A stretch of 5,094 nt of DNA from Desulfurococcales archaeon ex4484_204 (GTDB taxonomy: Archaea > Thermoproteota > Thermoprotei_A > Sulfolobales > NBVN01). Each line of letters opens with the position of its first letter. Position 1 is the stretch's first letter. The notes below the pieces were generated by a model. That model was not told where the DNA came from, ran no database searches, and saw only the letters and a list, made by a program, of their open reading frames with translations. The stretch covers positions 1-5,094 of the forward strand of contig NJEF01000087.1 of NCBI GenBank assembly GCA_002255065.1, written 5' to 3'. The position numbers and the translations under genes are program-made. Shown here one piece after another: positions 1 through 4,522 of this stretch.

Positions 1-238
1 CATACAGAAATTTAAAACAGTTAATACCTTAAATGCTAGATAGAAATCCCGTTAAGGAACGAGGTATCCAGGCACTAATTGCAGACTTAAAAACAGTAAT
101 TAAAGGCTAAACTAACTACATCAAAAATAATTATAGAACACCAAAATATAGCTTAAGCATAAGGCTACGCGGGTTAATAAAGGTAAACACCTAATAAGAC
201 TTAATAAACTTAGTCTAAACATAGGTATGAGAGCAGGT
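1..238. other. AT-rich gene-free stretch upstream of the tRNA
   Basis: This stretch is rich in A and T. All three forward frames meet stops within a few dozen bases of the left edge, and no start-to-stop frame of useful length was found on the reverse strand. A short self-complementary GCTTAAGC lies at 151-158, and AGACT/AGTCT arms (197-201 and 212-216) flank the likely tRNA TATA box. I saw no CRISPR repeats, transposon ends or RNA gene. It is most simply the intergenic and promoter region of the tRNA. Confidence 0.6.
201..208 (+). promoter_or_regulatory. Candidate TATA box for tRNA-Thr
   Basis: The octamer TTAATAAA lies about 34 bases before the mature tRNA 5' end. That would place transcription start some 5-10 bases upstream of the tRNA, as is common for archaeal tRNA genes. 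Short inverted arms AGACT and AGTCT flank it. The whole area is AT-rich, so a chance match is possible. Confidence 0.4.
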
Positions 239-315
239 GCCGCGGTAGCTCAGCCCGGTAGAGCGCCGCCCTGGTAAGGCGGAGGTCCCGGGTTCAAACC
301 CCGGCCGCGGCTCCA
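239..315 (+). tRNA. tRNA-Thr (anticodon GGT), CCA encoded
   Basis: All arms fold without mismatch. The acceptor stem is 239-245 with 305-311, the D-stem GCTC/GAGC is 248-251 with 261-264, the anticodon stem is 266-270 with 278-282, and the T-stem CCGGG/CCCGG is 288-292 with 300-304. The T-loop is TTCAAAC. The anticodon loop CTGGTAA places GGT at 273-275, which reads the ACC and ACT threonine codons. The discriminator base is T at 312 and CCA is encoded at 313-315. There is no intron. A short T-run at 329-332 could help termination. The antisense of the 3' half is in frame with the adjacent integrase remnant, so this tRNA appears to be the integration target of a mobile element, its function being restored by the element's copy of the 3' half. 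It looks fully functional. Confidence 0.97.
275..315. other. Putative att site of an SSV-type element in the tRNA-Thr 3' half
   Basis: Read on the minus strand from 304 to 281, the tRNA T-arm translates as PGFEPGTS. As I recall it, the SSV1 integrase has the same peptide where its attP overlaps a tRNA gene. The frame matches the downstream half of the integrase remnant at 341-528, and no stop interrupts it between 340 and 218. SSV-type elements recombine within the 3' half of a tRNA gene and leave int(N) beside the restored tRNA, which is the layout seen here. The exact crossover limits cannot be set without the partner site. No second copy of this 3' half is visible in the window. Confidence 0.65.
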
Positions 316-340
316 CACCTCCTCCAGGTTTTCCATCAAG

Positions 341-528
341 TTATTGGCGATGTTTGGGGCTAGGCGCCAGGTCCTTAGTCCTCAGCCTTCCGCTAACAGC
401 TATTTGTGCCTTGAGAGCTTGATAAGCTCTAACTATCTCTTCTAGTGGTCCGATATGCTTCTCCTCGGCTTACCGCTAACTCTGACGTATACGTACACAT
501 ACAACTTGCCCTTAACACGCTTAACCAT
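341..528 (-). pseudogene. SSV-type integrase N-terminal fragment, int(N), frameshifted
   Basis: This is a remnant of the N-terminal, non-catalytic part of a fusellovirus-type tyrosine recombinase. Starting at ATG 528, the first frame gives MVKRVKGKLYVYVYVRVSGK followed by PRR, then ends at a TAG (442-444). From 460 the neighbouring frame continues as KHIGPLEEIVRAYQALKAQI and on to TAA at 341-343. Joined with one base restored near 461-462, it follows the pattern recalled for SSV1 Int: basic-G-basic-x-Y-V-Y, then a charged loop, then Y/H-V/I-G-P-L, then V-x-x-Y. Past the TAA the frame stays open into the tRNA antisense and reads PGFEPGTS. Two lesions (frameshift and stop) suggest decay, although a sequencing error at the shift is possible. 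The catalytic int(C) is not in the window. Identification rests on motif memory, not a search. Confidence 0.72.
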
Positions 529-535
529 AAGTCCT

Positions 536-600
536 AGAGTGTTATCCCTACACAGATAACTCTAAGGGCATATTTACTTAACCTCGACCTGCGAGTTATC
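536..600. repeat. Cluster of GAGTTATC half-sites upstream of int(N)
   Basis: GAGTTATC occurs at 593-600. Its exact reverse complement GATAACTC is at 555-562, inside a 9-base arm running to 563. A version with one inserted base, AGAGTGTTATC, is at 536-546. All three lie within 75 bases upstream of the int(N) start. They could be an operator or accessory binding sites for the integrase, but this assignment is inference. Confidence 0.4.
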
Positions 601-613
601 GCACAGTCCATTA

Positions 614-628
614 AATGCTTGAAGCATT
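614..628. repeat. 15-base palindrome AATGCTT-G-AAGCATT
   Basis: The 7-base arms are perfect around a single central base. The half AATGCTT recurs at 651-657 and 1309-1315, all in non-coding DNA. A protein-binding site is possible. No neighbouring gene makes its role clear. Confidence 0.4.
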
Positions 629-788
629 AATTCAAAAACACTTCCCTTCGAATGCTTAATTTAAGATTTCGATTTATTCGGTCTGCAACCTAAGAGTAAC
701 TTGATTTTACTAAACAACAGCATAGCAAACCTAGAGAGATATTAGGACATCATTGTGTAGTTACGCTTATATTTTATGCTCTTCGATA

Positions 789-800
789 CATATAAATATG
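789..800. promoter_or_regulatory. Strong TATA-like box, CATATAAATATG
   Basis: This is the best TATA match in the left part and is nearly symmetrical, so it could act in either direction. Reading right, a start near 818-825 would give the small membrane gene at 894 a leader of about 70 bases. Reading left, it would transcribe toward the integrase remnant. The target is unresolved. Confidence 0.35.
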
Positions 801-860
801 GGCCTCGATAAAGGGGTTTCCTGTTTTGTTAATAGGTTTATTGCTCCCACCGTAAGCATA

Positions 861-870
861 GTTATTTATT
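861..870 (+). promoter_or_regulatory. Candidate leaderless promoter of the 103-residue gene
   Basis: GTTATTTATT is centred about 28 bases before the ATG at 894. In archaea this spacing places transcription start at or next to the start codon. No Shine-Dalgarno sequence precedes the ATG, which fits a leaderless message. Confidence 0.45.
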
Positions 871-893
871 AGCTGCTTTATTCTCTCGGTCTC

Positions 894-1205
894 ATGGAAC
901 AAGTCTTGAGAAAAGTAGGTTATAATCCATGGCTTTCAGTTGCGGTTGTAGTAGCTATCTTAACAATACTCACTATTGTAGTGGATCTATGCTCAGCGCT
1001 AAGGAACCCTGTATGCACCTTCATTTCAGTTGTCGGCACGTGGGTTATGGTAGCTATACTTTGGACATGCAGACTATACGATTTGGTCTCCATAACCTTA
1101 CCAGACGTTCTGATGTCGACTTTCACATCAACATTAGCAATAATGTTCTCAAGCTATGCGAAGCATGGTAATGAACACCACCAGATGGTAAAGCAGTACC
1201 ATTAA
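894..1205 (+). CDS. Small two-helix membrane protein, unknown function
   Basis: The 103-residue product is not recognised. It begins with a short polar stretch (MEQVLRKVGYNP), followed by two hydrophobic segments at about residues 13-35 and 41-60. A third, weaker segment spans about 66-87 (LPDVLMSTFTSTLAIMF). The tail is polar and histidine-rich (KHGNEHHQMVKQYH). Cysteines 33, 41 and 59 lie in or near the helices, an unusual number for so short a protein. A TATA-like element 28 bases upstream fits a leaderless start at 894. An overlapping frame at 929-1171 was rejected as a shadow. The gene stands alone in AT-rich DNA after an integrase remnant, so it may have come with that element. It could also be a degenerate or chance frame, but the two helices and upstream box argue for a real gene. 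Confidence 0.55.
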   Translation: MEQVLRKVGYNPWLSVAVVVAILTILTIVVDLCSALRNPVCTFISVVGTWVMVAILWTCRLYDLVSITLPDVLMSTFTSTLAIMFSSYAKHGNEHHQMVKQYH

Positions 1206-1367
1206 GTATAGCCTGCTAAGTTATAAGTTACTTGAACCCTATTTCTCATAGATTATTAACTTCTAGCTACTGCTCTCCTGCGTGAAGGGCAACTAGCGTG
1301 TACCTACTAATGCTTAGGGGAACATCCAAGTGCTTTATTAAAAATTATGTTTAGGTTTTAAAGGTCG
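1206..1367. other. Intergenic gap between convergent small genes
   Basis: No coding frame is seen here. The gap holds a third copy of AATGCTT (1309-1315). An A-run at 1340-1344 becomes a T-run on the minus strand, just past the stop of the 54-residue gene, and could end its transcript. No stem-loop accompanies it. Confidence 0.4.
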
Positions 1368-1532
1368 TTACAAAACACCCGCATCGTCCTCTAACTCGTC
1401 CCCTAATGGCTGTATGAGCCCACTTATAGCCATTGCAACTATGGCTGCAGCTATTGTGAGCTTAACTATGGGCCTTACCTCCCTAGCGAGCTCTAAAGCC
1501 TTAATCACGCTTACTAAAATATCGGCCTTCAT
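1368..1532 (-). CDS. 54-residue single-helix membrane protein with acidic tail
   Basis: The product has a polar amphipathic N-terminus (MKADILVSVIKALELAREVR), one hydrophobic helix at about residues 22-41 (IVKLTIAAAIVAMAISGLI), and a strongly acidic end (GDELEDDAGVL). Charge falls as basic before the helix and acidic after it, suggesting the N-terminus inside and the tail outside by the positive-inside rule. The start is the only in-frame ATG before an upstream stop. An ATTAATTAAA box centred 27 bases upstream supports a leaderless message. The gene is divergent from the regulator at 1656, with 123 bases between the starts, so regulator and small protein may be linked. I do not recognise a family. 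Its codon use resembles the larger genes here, and it is too short for many gene finders. Confidence 0.6.
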   Translation of the reverse strand: MKADILVSVIKALELAREVRPIVKLTIAAAIVAMAISGLIQPLGDELEDDAGVL

Positions 1533-1539
1533 TTTTAAT

Positions 1540-1564
1540 ACCCTAGATAAAGGGTTTAATTAAT
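1540..1564 (-). promoter_or_regulatory. Promoter of the 54-residue gene with an inverted repeat
   Basis: On the minus strand ATTAATTAAA (1555-1564) is a TATA-like box centred 27 bases before the ATG at 1532. Between box and start lies ACCCT-6 bases-AGGGT (1540-1555), in the position expected for a repressor site. The same ACCCTA/AGGGT letters form the outer part of the stronger palindrome before the antiporter gene. The match is short and may be coincidental. Confidence 0.4.
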
Positions 1565-1619
1565 ACAATGAAAATTCCCGTCTAATAAAGAAAGCTGGGT
1601 AATGCGATAAGTAAATAAC

Positions 1620-1627
1620 TTTATTTA
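1620..1627 (+). promoter_or_regulatory. TATA box of the regulator gene
   Basis: TTTATTTA is centred about 32 bases before the ATG at 1656. Transcription would start near 1648-1651, leaving a leader of only about 5-8 bases. GGAGGT at 1650-1655 directly touches the ATG and so would be at the very 5' end of the message. Confidence 0.5.
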
Positions 1628-1655
1628 GCATATTAGAGAGTTTACTGAAGGAGGT

Positions 1656-2756
1656 ATGTCACCCATACTTAGCGGTATAGATGTGGGTGTGATAGAGGAG
1701 CTTTACGGTATTAGATGTGTTGGGAGGCTTGCAATAGCTAAGGAGCTAGCTAGTAAACTTAACATAACAGTGAGAACTGCTCTACGTAAGCTTCAAATAG
1801 TTAACAATTTAAGTAAAGTGAAGTTTAGGTTAACTATAGAGTACTCTCTATCAACCCTAGGGCTTAAGAGAATGTTAATTCTCTCTAACTCCGATGAGAT
1901 CTTACGTAGCAGTACACCAATTGAGGAAAAAAGGCCCTTATTTATTCGTTCGTACTTCTACCTAGTTCCTAGAGGGGCAGGAATAGTTCTCCACGTACCA
2001 GTGTATAGTAAGGCATCCCACTACATGTGCAAAGACTGCACGGTGTTTGAATTCCATGAAATCATGAGGAACACTACCTCGCTAAGCACCTATGGGGTGG
2101 GCTCGGTATCTGACTTCCACATACCCATATCTGAGAAGTCGTTTAAACTATTGAGAAACTCCCTATTCTCCCACATAGAGGAGAGTTGTGAGAGCACTTC
2201 CTTACTACCTAGCTTAAAGGTTAGGTATGACTGGATGGATGTCGCTATAATTAAGGAGGCAGAGAAGGACCCCCTCGCTAAGCTGAGCAATATAGCTCAT
2301 CAAGTAGGGATTCCTGTAGCTAAGGTTAGGAGGCATGCATACGCTCACATACCCTTCATAATTAGGGGGATCAGGATAAGGTACTTACCGATTTATAAGT
2401 ACTACGACAGCATCATACTGGTGTTCCTAAAGGCTAAGAGCACCTCATGTAACATAGGGCTAGGTGGGGCGTTAATGAAGCACCCACTTTTCCCTATGTA
2501 TGGGGTAAACATGAAGGAGAATACCGCAATTGCTCAAGCGCTAGTCCCGTTCCATACGAGCCGTAAGGTGATAGGGCTCTTCGAGGAGCTAGAGAAGGAG
2601 CTCGGCGTTATTAAGGTCGTAGATGTGAAGCTAGCAACACATGGGAGGACATACACGTTACCGTACGTTAAGTGGCAGGAGTACATACCTAAGAGGACGT
2701 GGGGAATACCCCGCCTAGGTAGGCGTGAGGGTAACGACGGCTTCGACGCTATGTAG
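1656..2756 (+). CDS. Archaeal transcriptional regulator with two Lrp/AsnC-like HTH units
   Basis: The 366-residue protein appears built from two tandem units. A first winged-helix-type segment covers about residues 20-55 (GRLAIAKELASKLNITVRTA followed by LRKL) and leads into a beta-rich stretch (about 58-155). A second HTH covers about 193-232 (DPLAKLSNIAHQVGIPVAKV followed by RRH) and leads into another alpha/beta stretch (about 238-328). The pattern 'dP...L..iA..vgi....vrrh' is typical of Lrp/AsnC-type HTHs. The beta regions are only loosely like effector-binding RAM domains. CKDC at 125-128 could bind metal or sense redox. The last 20 or so residues are glycine- and arginine-rich. Likely role: soluble DNA-binding regulator, perhaps of the divergent 54-residue gene. 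GGAGGT abuts the ATG with no spacer. The in-frame GTG at 1683 is the main alternative start but has no better signal. The gene converges on 2763-3200 with a 6-base gap. Family assignment is moderately sure; target and ligand are unknown. Confidence 0.7.
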   Translation: MSPILSGIDVGVIEELYGIRCVGRLAIAKELASKLNITVRTALRKLQIVNNLSKVKFRLTIEYSLSTLGLKRMLILSNSDEILRSSTPIEEKRPLFIRSYFYLVPRGAGIVLHVPVYSKASHYMCKDCTVFEFHEIMRNTTSLSTYGVGSVSDFHIPISEKSFKLLRNSLFSHIEESCESTSLLPSLKVRYDWMDVAIIKEAEKDPLAKLSNIAHQVGIPVAKVRRHAYAHIPFIIRGIRIRYLPIYKYYDSIILVFLKAKSTSCNIGLGGALMKHPLFPMYGVNMKENTAIAQALVPFHTSRKVIGLFEELEKELGVIKVVDVKLATHGRTYTLPYVKWQEYIPKRTWGIPRLGRREGNDGFDAM

Positions 2757-2762
2757 GTAGCG

Positions 2763-3200
2763 CTAGAACGCTACTGCCAACCTATTCCCCTTCCAGAATA
2801 TAATGGGTGTAGTTCCGTAAGCAACCAGCGGTAGCCCAGCAACCATACCACCTAGTGTCAGCGGCAGGGCTATAACAGCGGATGCTAACGCGAAGAGGGC
2901 CCACCTCCTTACACTACTAACCCTCTTCGATACGAGCATTAACACACTGCTAGCAACTATTAATGCACCGCTGATAATGCCCATTAGATGACTTAACACC
3001 CCAAGATTAGTTAAGAAGCTATAGAGCACGCTGTTTGATATCACTGCTGGTCGAGCCCATACGTTGAGTATGGCTACTGATGCAACGTAAAGCATCCCCC
3101 CAAGAAACGTTAACAGCGATGAATACAGTCTAATACCCTCCATGATCGTTACCGAAAGAGTTCTAGCCCTGTAATACCCTTTAAAGCTGGACCTACTCAT
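2763..3200 (-). CDS. Four-helix integral membrane protein, unknown function
   Basis: The 145-residue product has hydrophobic segments at about residues 26-47, 67-91, 99-114 and 115-136, separated by short basic loops (SKRVSSVRRW at 91-100). The N-terminal 25 residues are polar and basic (SRSSFKGYYRAR). GG and G-rich turns (LGGMLYVA, LGGMVAGLPLVAYG) resemble small archaeal membrane proteins of DUF families, but I cannot name one. The ATG at 3200 is preceded by TATTAGCTATA at 3218-3228, about 23 bases away at its centre. ATG at residue 20 (3143) is a possible shorter start that would drop the basic leader without losing a helix. It is divergent from the antiporter at 3287 and shares its promoter region, which hints at joint control. 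It could be an accessory to transport or an unrelated envelope protein. Confidence 0.7.
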   Translation of the reverse strand: MSRSSFKGYYRARTLSVTIMEGIRLYSSLLTFLGGMLYVASVAILNVWARPAVISNSVLYSFLTNLGVLSHLMGIISGALIVASSVLMLVSKRVSSVRRWALFALASAVIALPLTLGGMVAGLPLVAYGTTPIIFWKGNRLAVAF

Positions 3201-3233
3201 GAACGGTAATATTGCAGTATAGCTAATACTCCC

Positions 3234-3246
3234 ATGTTTACAACAT
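3234..3246. repeat. Palindrome ATGTT-TAC-AACAT in divergent promoter
   Basis: Five-base arms surround three bases, near the middle of the 86-base region between the divergent membrane protein and antiporter genes. Its centre is 29 bases from that of the stronger palindrome at 3260-3278, and both have a three-base spacer. It could be a regulator site, but arms this short can arise by chance. Confidence 0.3.
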
Positions 3247-3259
3247 AGTTAAGCCCCAA

Positions 3260-3278
3260 ACCCTAAGCTACTTAGGGT
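3260..3278. promoter_or_regulatory. Palindromic operator candidate before the antiporter
   Basis: ACCCTAAG-CTA-CTTAGGGT has perfect 8-base arms and ends 8 bases before the ATG at 3287. If the TATA-like TAGTTAA at 3247-3253 is the promoter, the palindrome covers the transcription start, a classic place for a repressor. In RNA it could also form a hairpin just before the start codon. There is no T-run, so a terminator is unlikely. Confidence 0.5.
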
Positions 3279-3286
3279 GTAGAGGT

Positions 3287-4459
3287 ATGCTGTCAGCTAG
3301 TGGTGAGTCCGCGTGGATGTTAGACTTAGTCATCATGCTATCCCTAGCTAAACTATCAGAGGTTTTAGCTGTTAAGGCAGGCCTCCCCAGGGTTTTAGGT
3401 TATATATTAGCTGGCATAGCGCTATCAGCTGCTGGCTTCAGGGTTGGGAGCGTTAGCTACGCGTTCGCCACCTTAGGTATAATCCTCATGCTGTTCTACG
3501 TAGGTCTTGGGGAGACAGCTAGCGAGTTCCTTAGAGGGCTAAGGACCGCTGGCCTCATAGCCGTAGGCGGCGTACTTGGAGCTATTGCCTCAGGCTTCGC
3601 TGTTTCCTACATCGCTGGCCTAGGCGTTAAGGAGGCTATAGCGTTAGGTGTTTCTTACTCAGCTACGTCAGTAAGTCTAACTGTCAAGACCTTAGAGGAG
3701 CTAGGGCGCTTAGGAAGTAGGGAGGGTAGAGCTATAATAGGTGCTGCCGTCGTCGACGACGTTATAGGGCTGGCTCTAGTAGGCACTATGGTCGGGGTCA
3801 TTAAGGGGGCTGTTGATATTGCTACAATAACTAGTAGCACGGTAATAGCGTTTACGTTCTGGTTCGCTGTCGCCATAAGCTTTGAGTACGTCTCGAAACC
3901 CCTCCTAAGGCTCGCATCCCTGGACATCGAGGAAGGGGTTCTTGCAGCAACATTCATCATTCTATTGCTACTATCATACATAGCGTCCTTCGTGAAGCTC
4001 AGCGCTATACTCCTAGCATACGCCTTAGGACTCGGGCTTTCAAGCCATAGGTACTTAAGCAGGCGTATTTCAAGTAAGGTGTACCCGTTGGTTGCCATAC
4101 TCACACCTCTGTTCTTTGTCTATGCAGGCACGTTAGTTAATATCCAGAGGGTTTTCAGTATGGAGTTCCTAGCTAAGGGCTACACCATCATAGCACTAGT
4201 GCTGTTCTTCGGTTTCGTATCTAAGGTAGCTGGTTGCTACAGTATGGCTAGGGTAATAGGCTTTAACAACCTTGAGTCGCTAGTGATAGGTTTCGGGATG
4301 GTGCCGCGTGCCGAGGTAATGCTGGTTACTGCAGCTATAGCACTAGAACTCGGCGCTCTATCAAACACTACATACACGTCACTACTGGTGTTCCTAGTAG
4401 TTAGCTCTGTTGTTACGCCACCTATAATAAAGGCTATATACTCGAAGTTCAGGGCATGA
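3287..4459 (+). CDS. Na+/H+ antiporter, CPA2 family (NapA/KefB-type)
   Basis: The 390-residue protein exchanges Na+ (or K+) for H+ across the cell membrane, serving pH and sodium balance. It is hydrophobic throughout, with about 11-13 helices. Family landmarks appear in order: LGYILAG (37-43), LFYVGLGE (69-76), SATSVSLTVKTL (125-136, unwound-helix region), AAVVDDVIGL (153-162) with the ion-binding pair D157-D158, KLSAILLAYALGLG (237-250), TPLFFVYAGTLVN (273-285), a lysine in VSKVAG (K313) that in NapA pairs with the second-helix aspartate, and MVPRAEV (338-344) with R341 and E343. Asp-Asp instead of Asn-Asp marks electrogenic exchange. The length matches the transport domain alone; no KTN/RCK regulatory domain follows. 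GAGGT abuts the ATG, with GGTG 9-12 bases upstream as a better-placed ribosome site. A shorter start at M11 is possible. A palindrome directly upstream suggests repression. It is divergent from 2763-3200. Confidence 0.92.
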   Translation: MLSASGESAWMLDLVIMLSLAKLSEVLAVKAGLPRVLGYILAGIALSAAGFRVGSVSYAFATLGIILMLFYVGLGETASEFLRGLRTAGLIAVGGVLGAIASGFAVSYIAGLGVKEAIALGVSYSATSVSLTVKTLEELGRLGSREGRAIIGAAVVDDVIGLALVGTMVGVIKGAVDIATITSSTVIAFTFWFAVAISFEYVSKPLLRLASLDIEEGVLAATFIILLLLSYIASFVKLSAILLAYALGLGLSSHRYLSRRISSKVYPLVAILTPLFFVYAGTLVNIQRVFSMEFLAKGYTIIALVLFFGFVSKVAGCYSMARVIGFNNLESLVIGFGMVPRAEVMLVTAAIALELGALSNTTYTSLLVFLVVSSVVTPPIIKAIYSKFRA

Positions 4460-4465
4460 CGAGGC

Positions 4466-4478
4466 CCTCATTATGAGG
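4466..4478. repeat. Palindrome CCTCAT-T-ATGAGG after the antiporter
   Basis: Perfect 6-base arms lie 6 bases past the antiporter stop and about 15 bases upstream of the TATA box of the next gene. CCTCAT occurs again just before that gene's ATG at 4523. It could be a site controlling the next gene or a weak hairpin at the end of the antiporter message. No T-run follows. Confidence 0.35.
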
Positions 4479-4492
4479 ATGGTGGCCCTACA

Positions 4493-4500
4493 TATTTAAG
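4493..4500 (+). promoter_or_regulatory. Leaderless promoter of the partial gene at 4523
   Basis: TATTTAAG is centred 27 bases before the ATG at 4523, the standard spacing for a transcript beginning at the start codon. There is no Shine-Dalgarno sequence before the ATG. This is the cleanest promoter in the window and it fixes the start of the following gene. Confidence 0.6.
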
Positions 4501-4522
4501 CCTTCTTACATAAACCCCTCAT

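Larger units (their letters stand above)
529..893. other. Gene-free AT-rich region with repeats and a TATA box
   Basis: I found no convincing coding frame on either strand between the integrase remnant and the small membrane gene. The stretch holds three GAGTTATC-type half-sites (536-600), a 15-base palindrome (614-628) with another copy of its half at 651-657, and a strong TATA-like box near 789-800. If the integrase remnant marks an element end, this is probably decayed or non-coding element DNA. Confidence 0.5.

Noticed and set aside
1..238. Possible end of a CRISPR array in the AT-rich left edge
   Set aside because: No sequence of repeat length recurs, and no regular spacing is seen.
757..772. 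C-box-like ATGATGT on the minus strand, suggesting a C/D guide RNA
   Set aside because: No CTGA D or D' boxes at the needed distances were found.
929..1171. Overlapping 80-residue forward frame and a 68-residue reverse frame at 920-1126
   Set aside because: Both lie inside the 103-residue gene, have no promoter at the right distance, and give no recognisable fold. The chosen frame has two helices and a TATA-like box.
1229..1239. GGGTTCAAG on the minus strand as a possible tRNA 3'-half copy (attR)
   Set aside because: It lacks the T-stem partner and the acceptor sequence, so it is not a copy of the tRNA-Thr 3' half.
2090..2290. Reverse open frame inside the regulator
   Set aside because: It is antisense to a well-supported HTH protein and has no domain or promoter evidence.
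3655..4104. 149-residue reverse frame inside the antiporter
   Set aside because: It is antisense to a gene with clear family motifs; its Ser/Ala/Thr-rich product is typical of a shadow.
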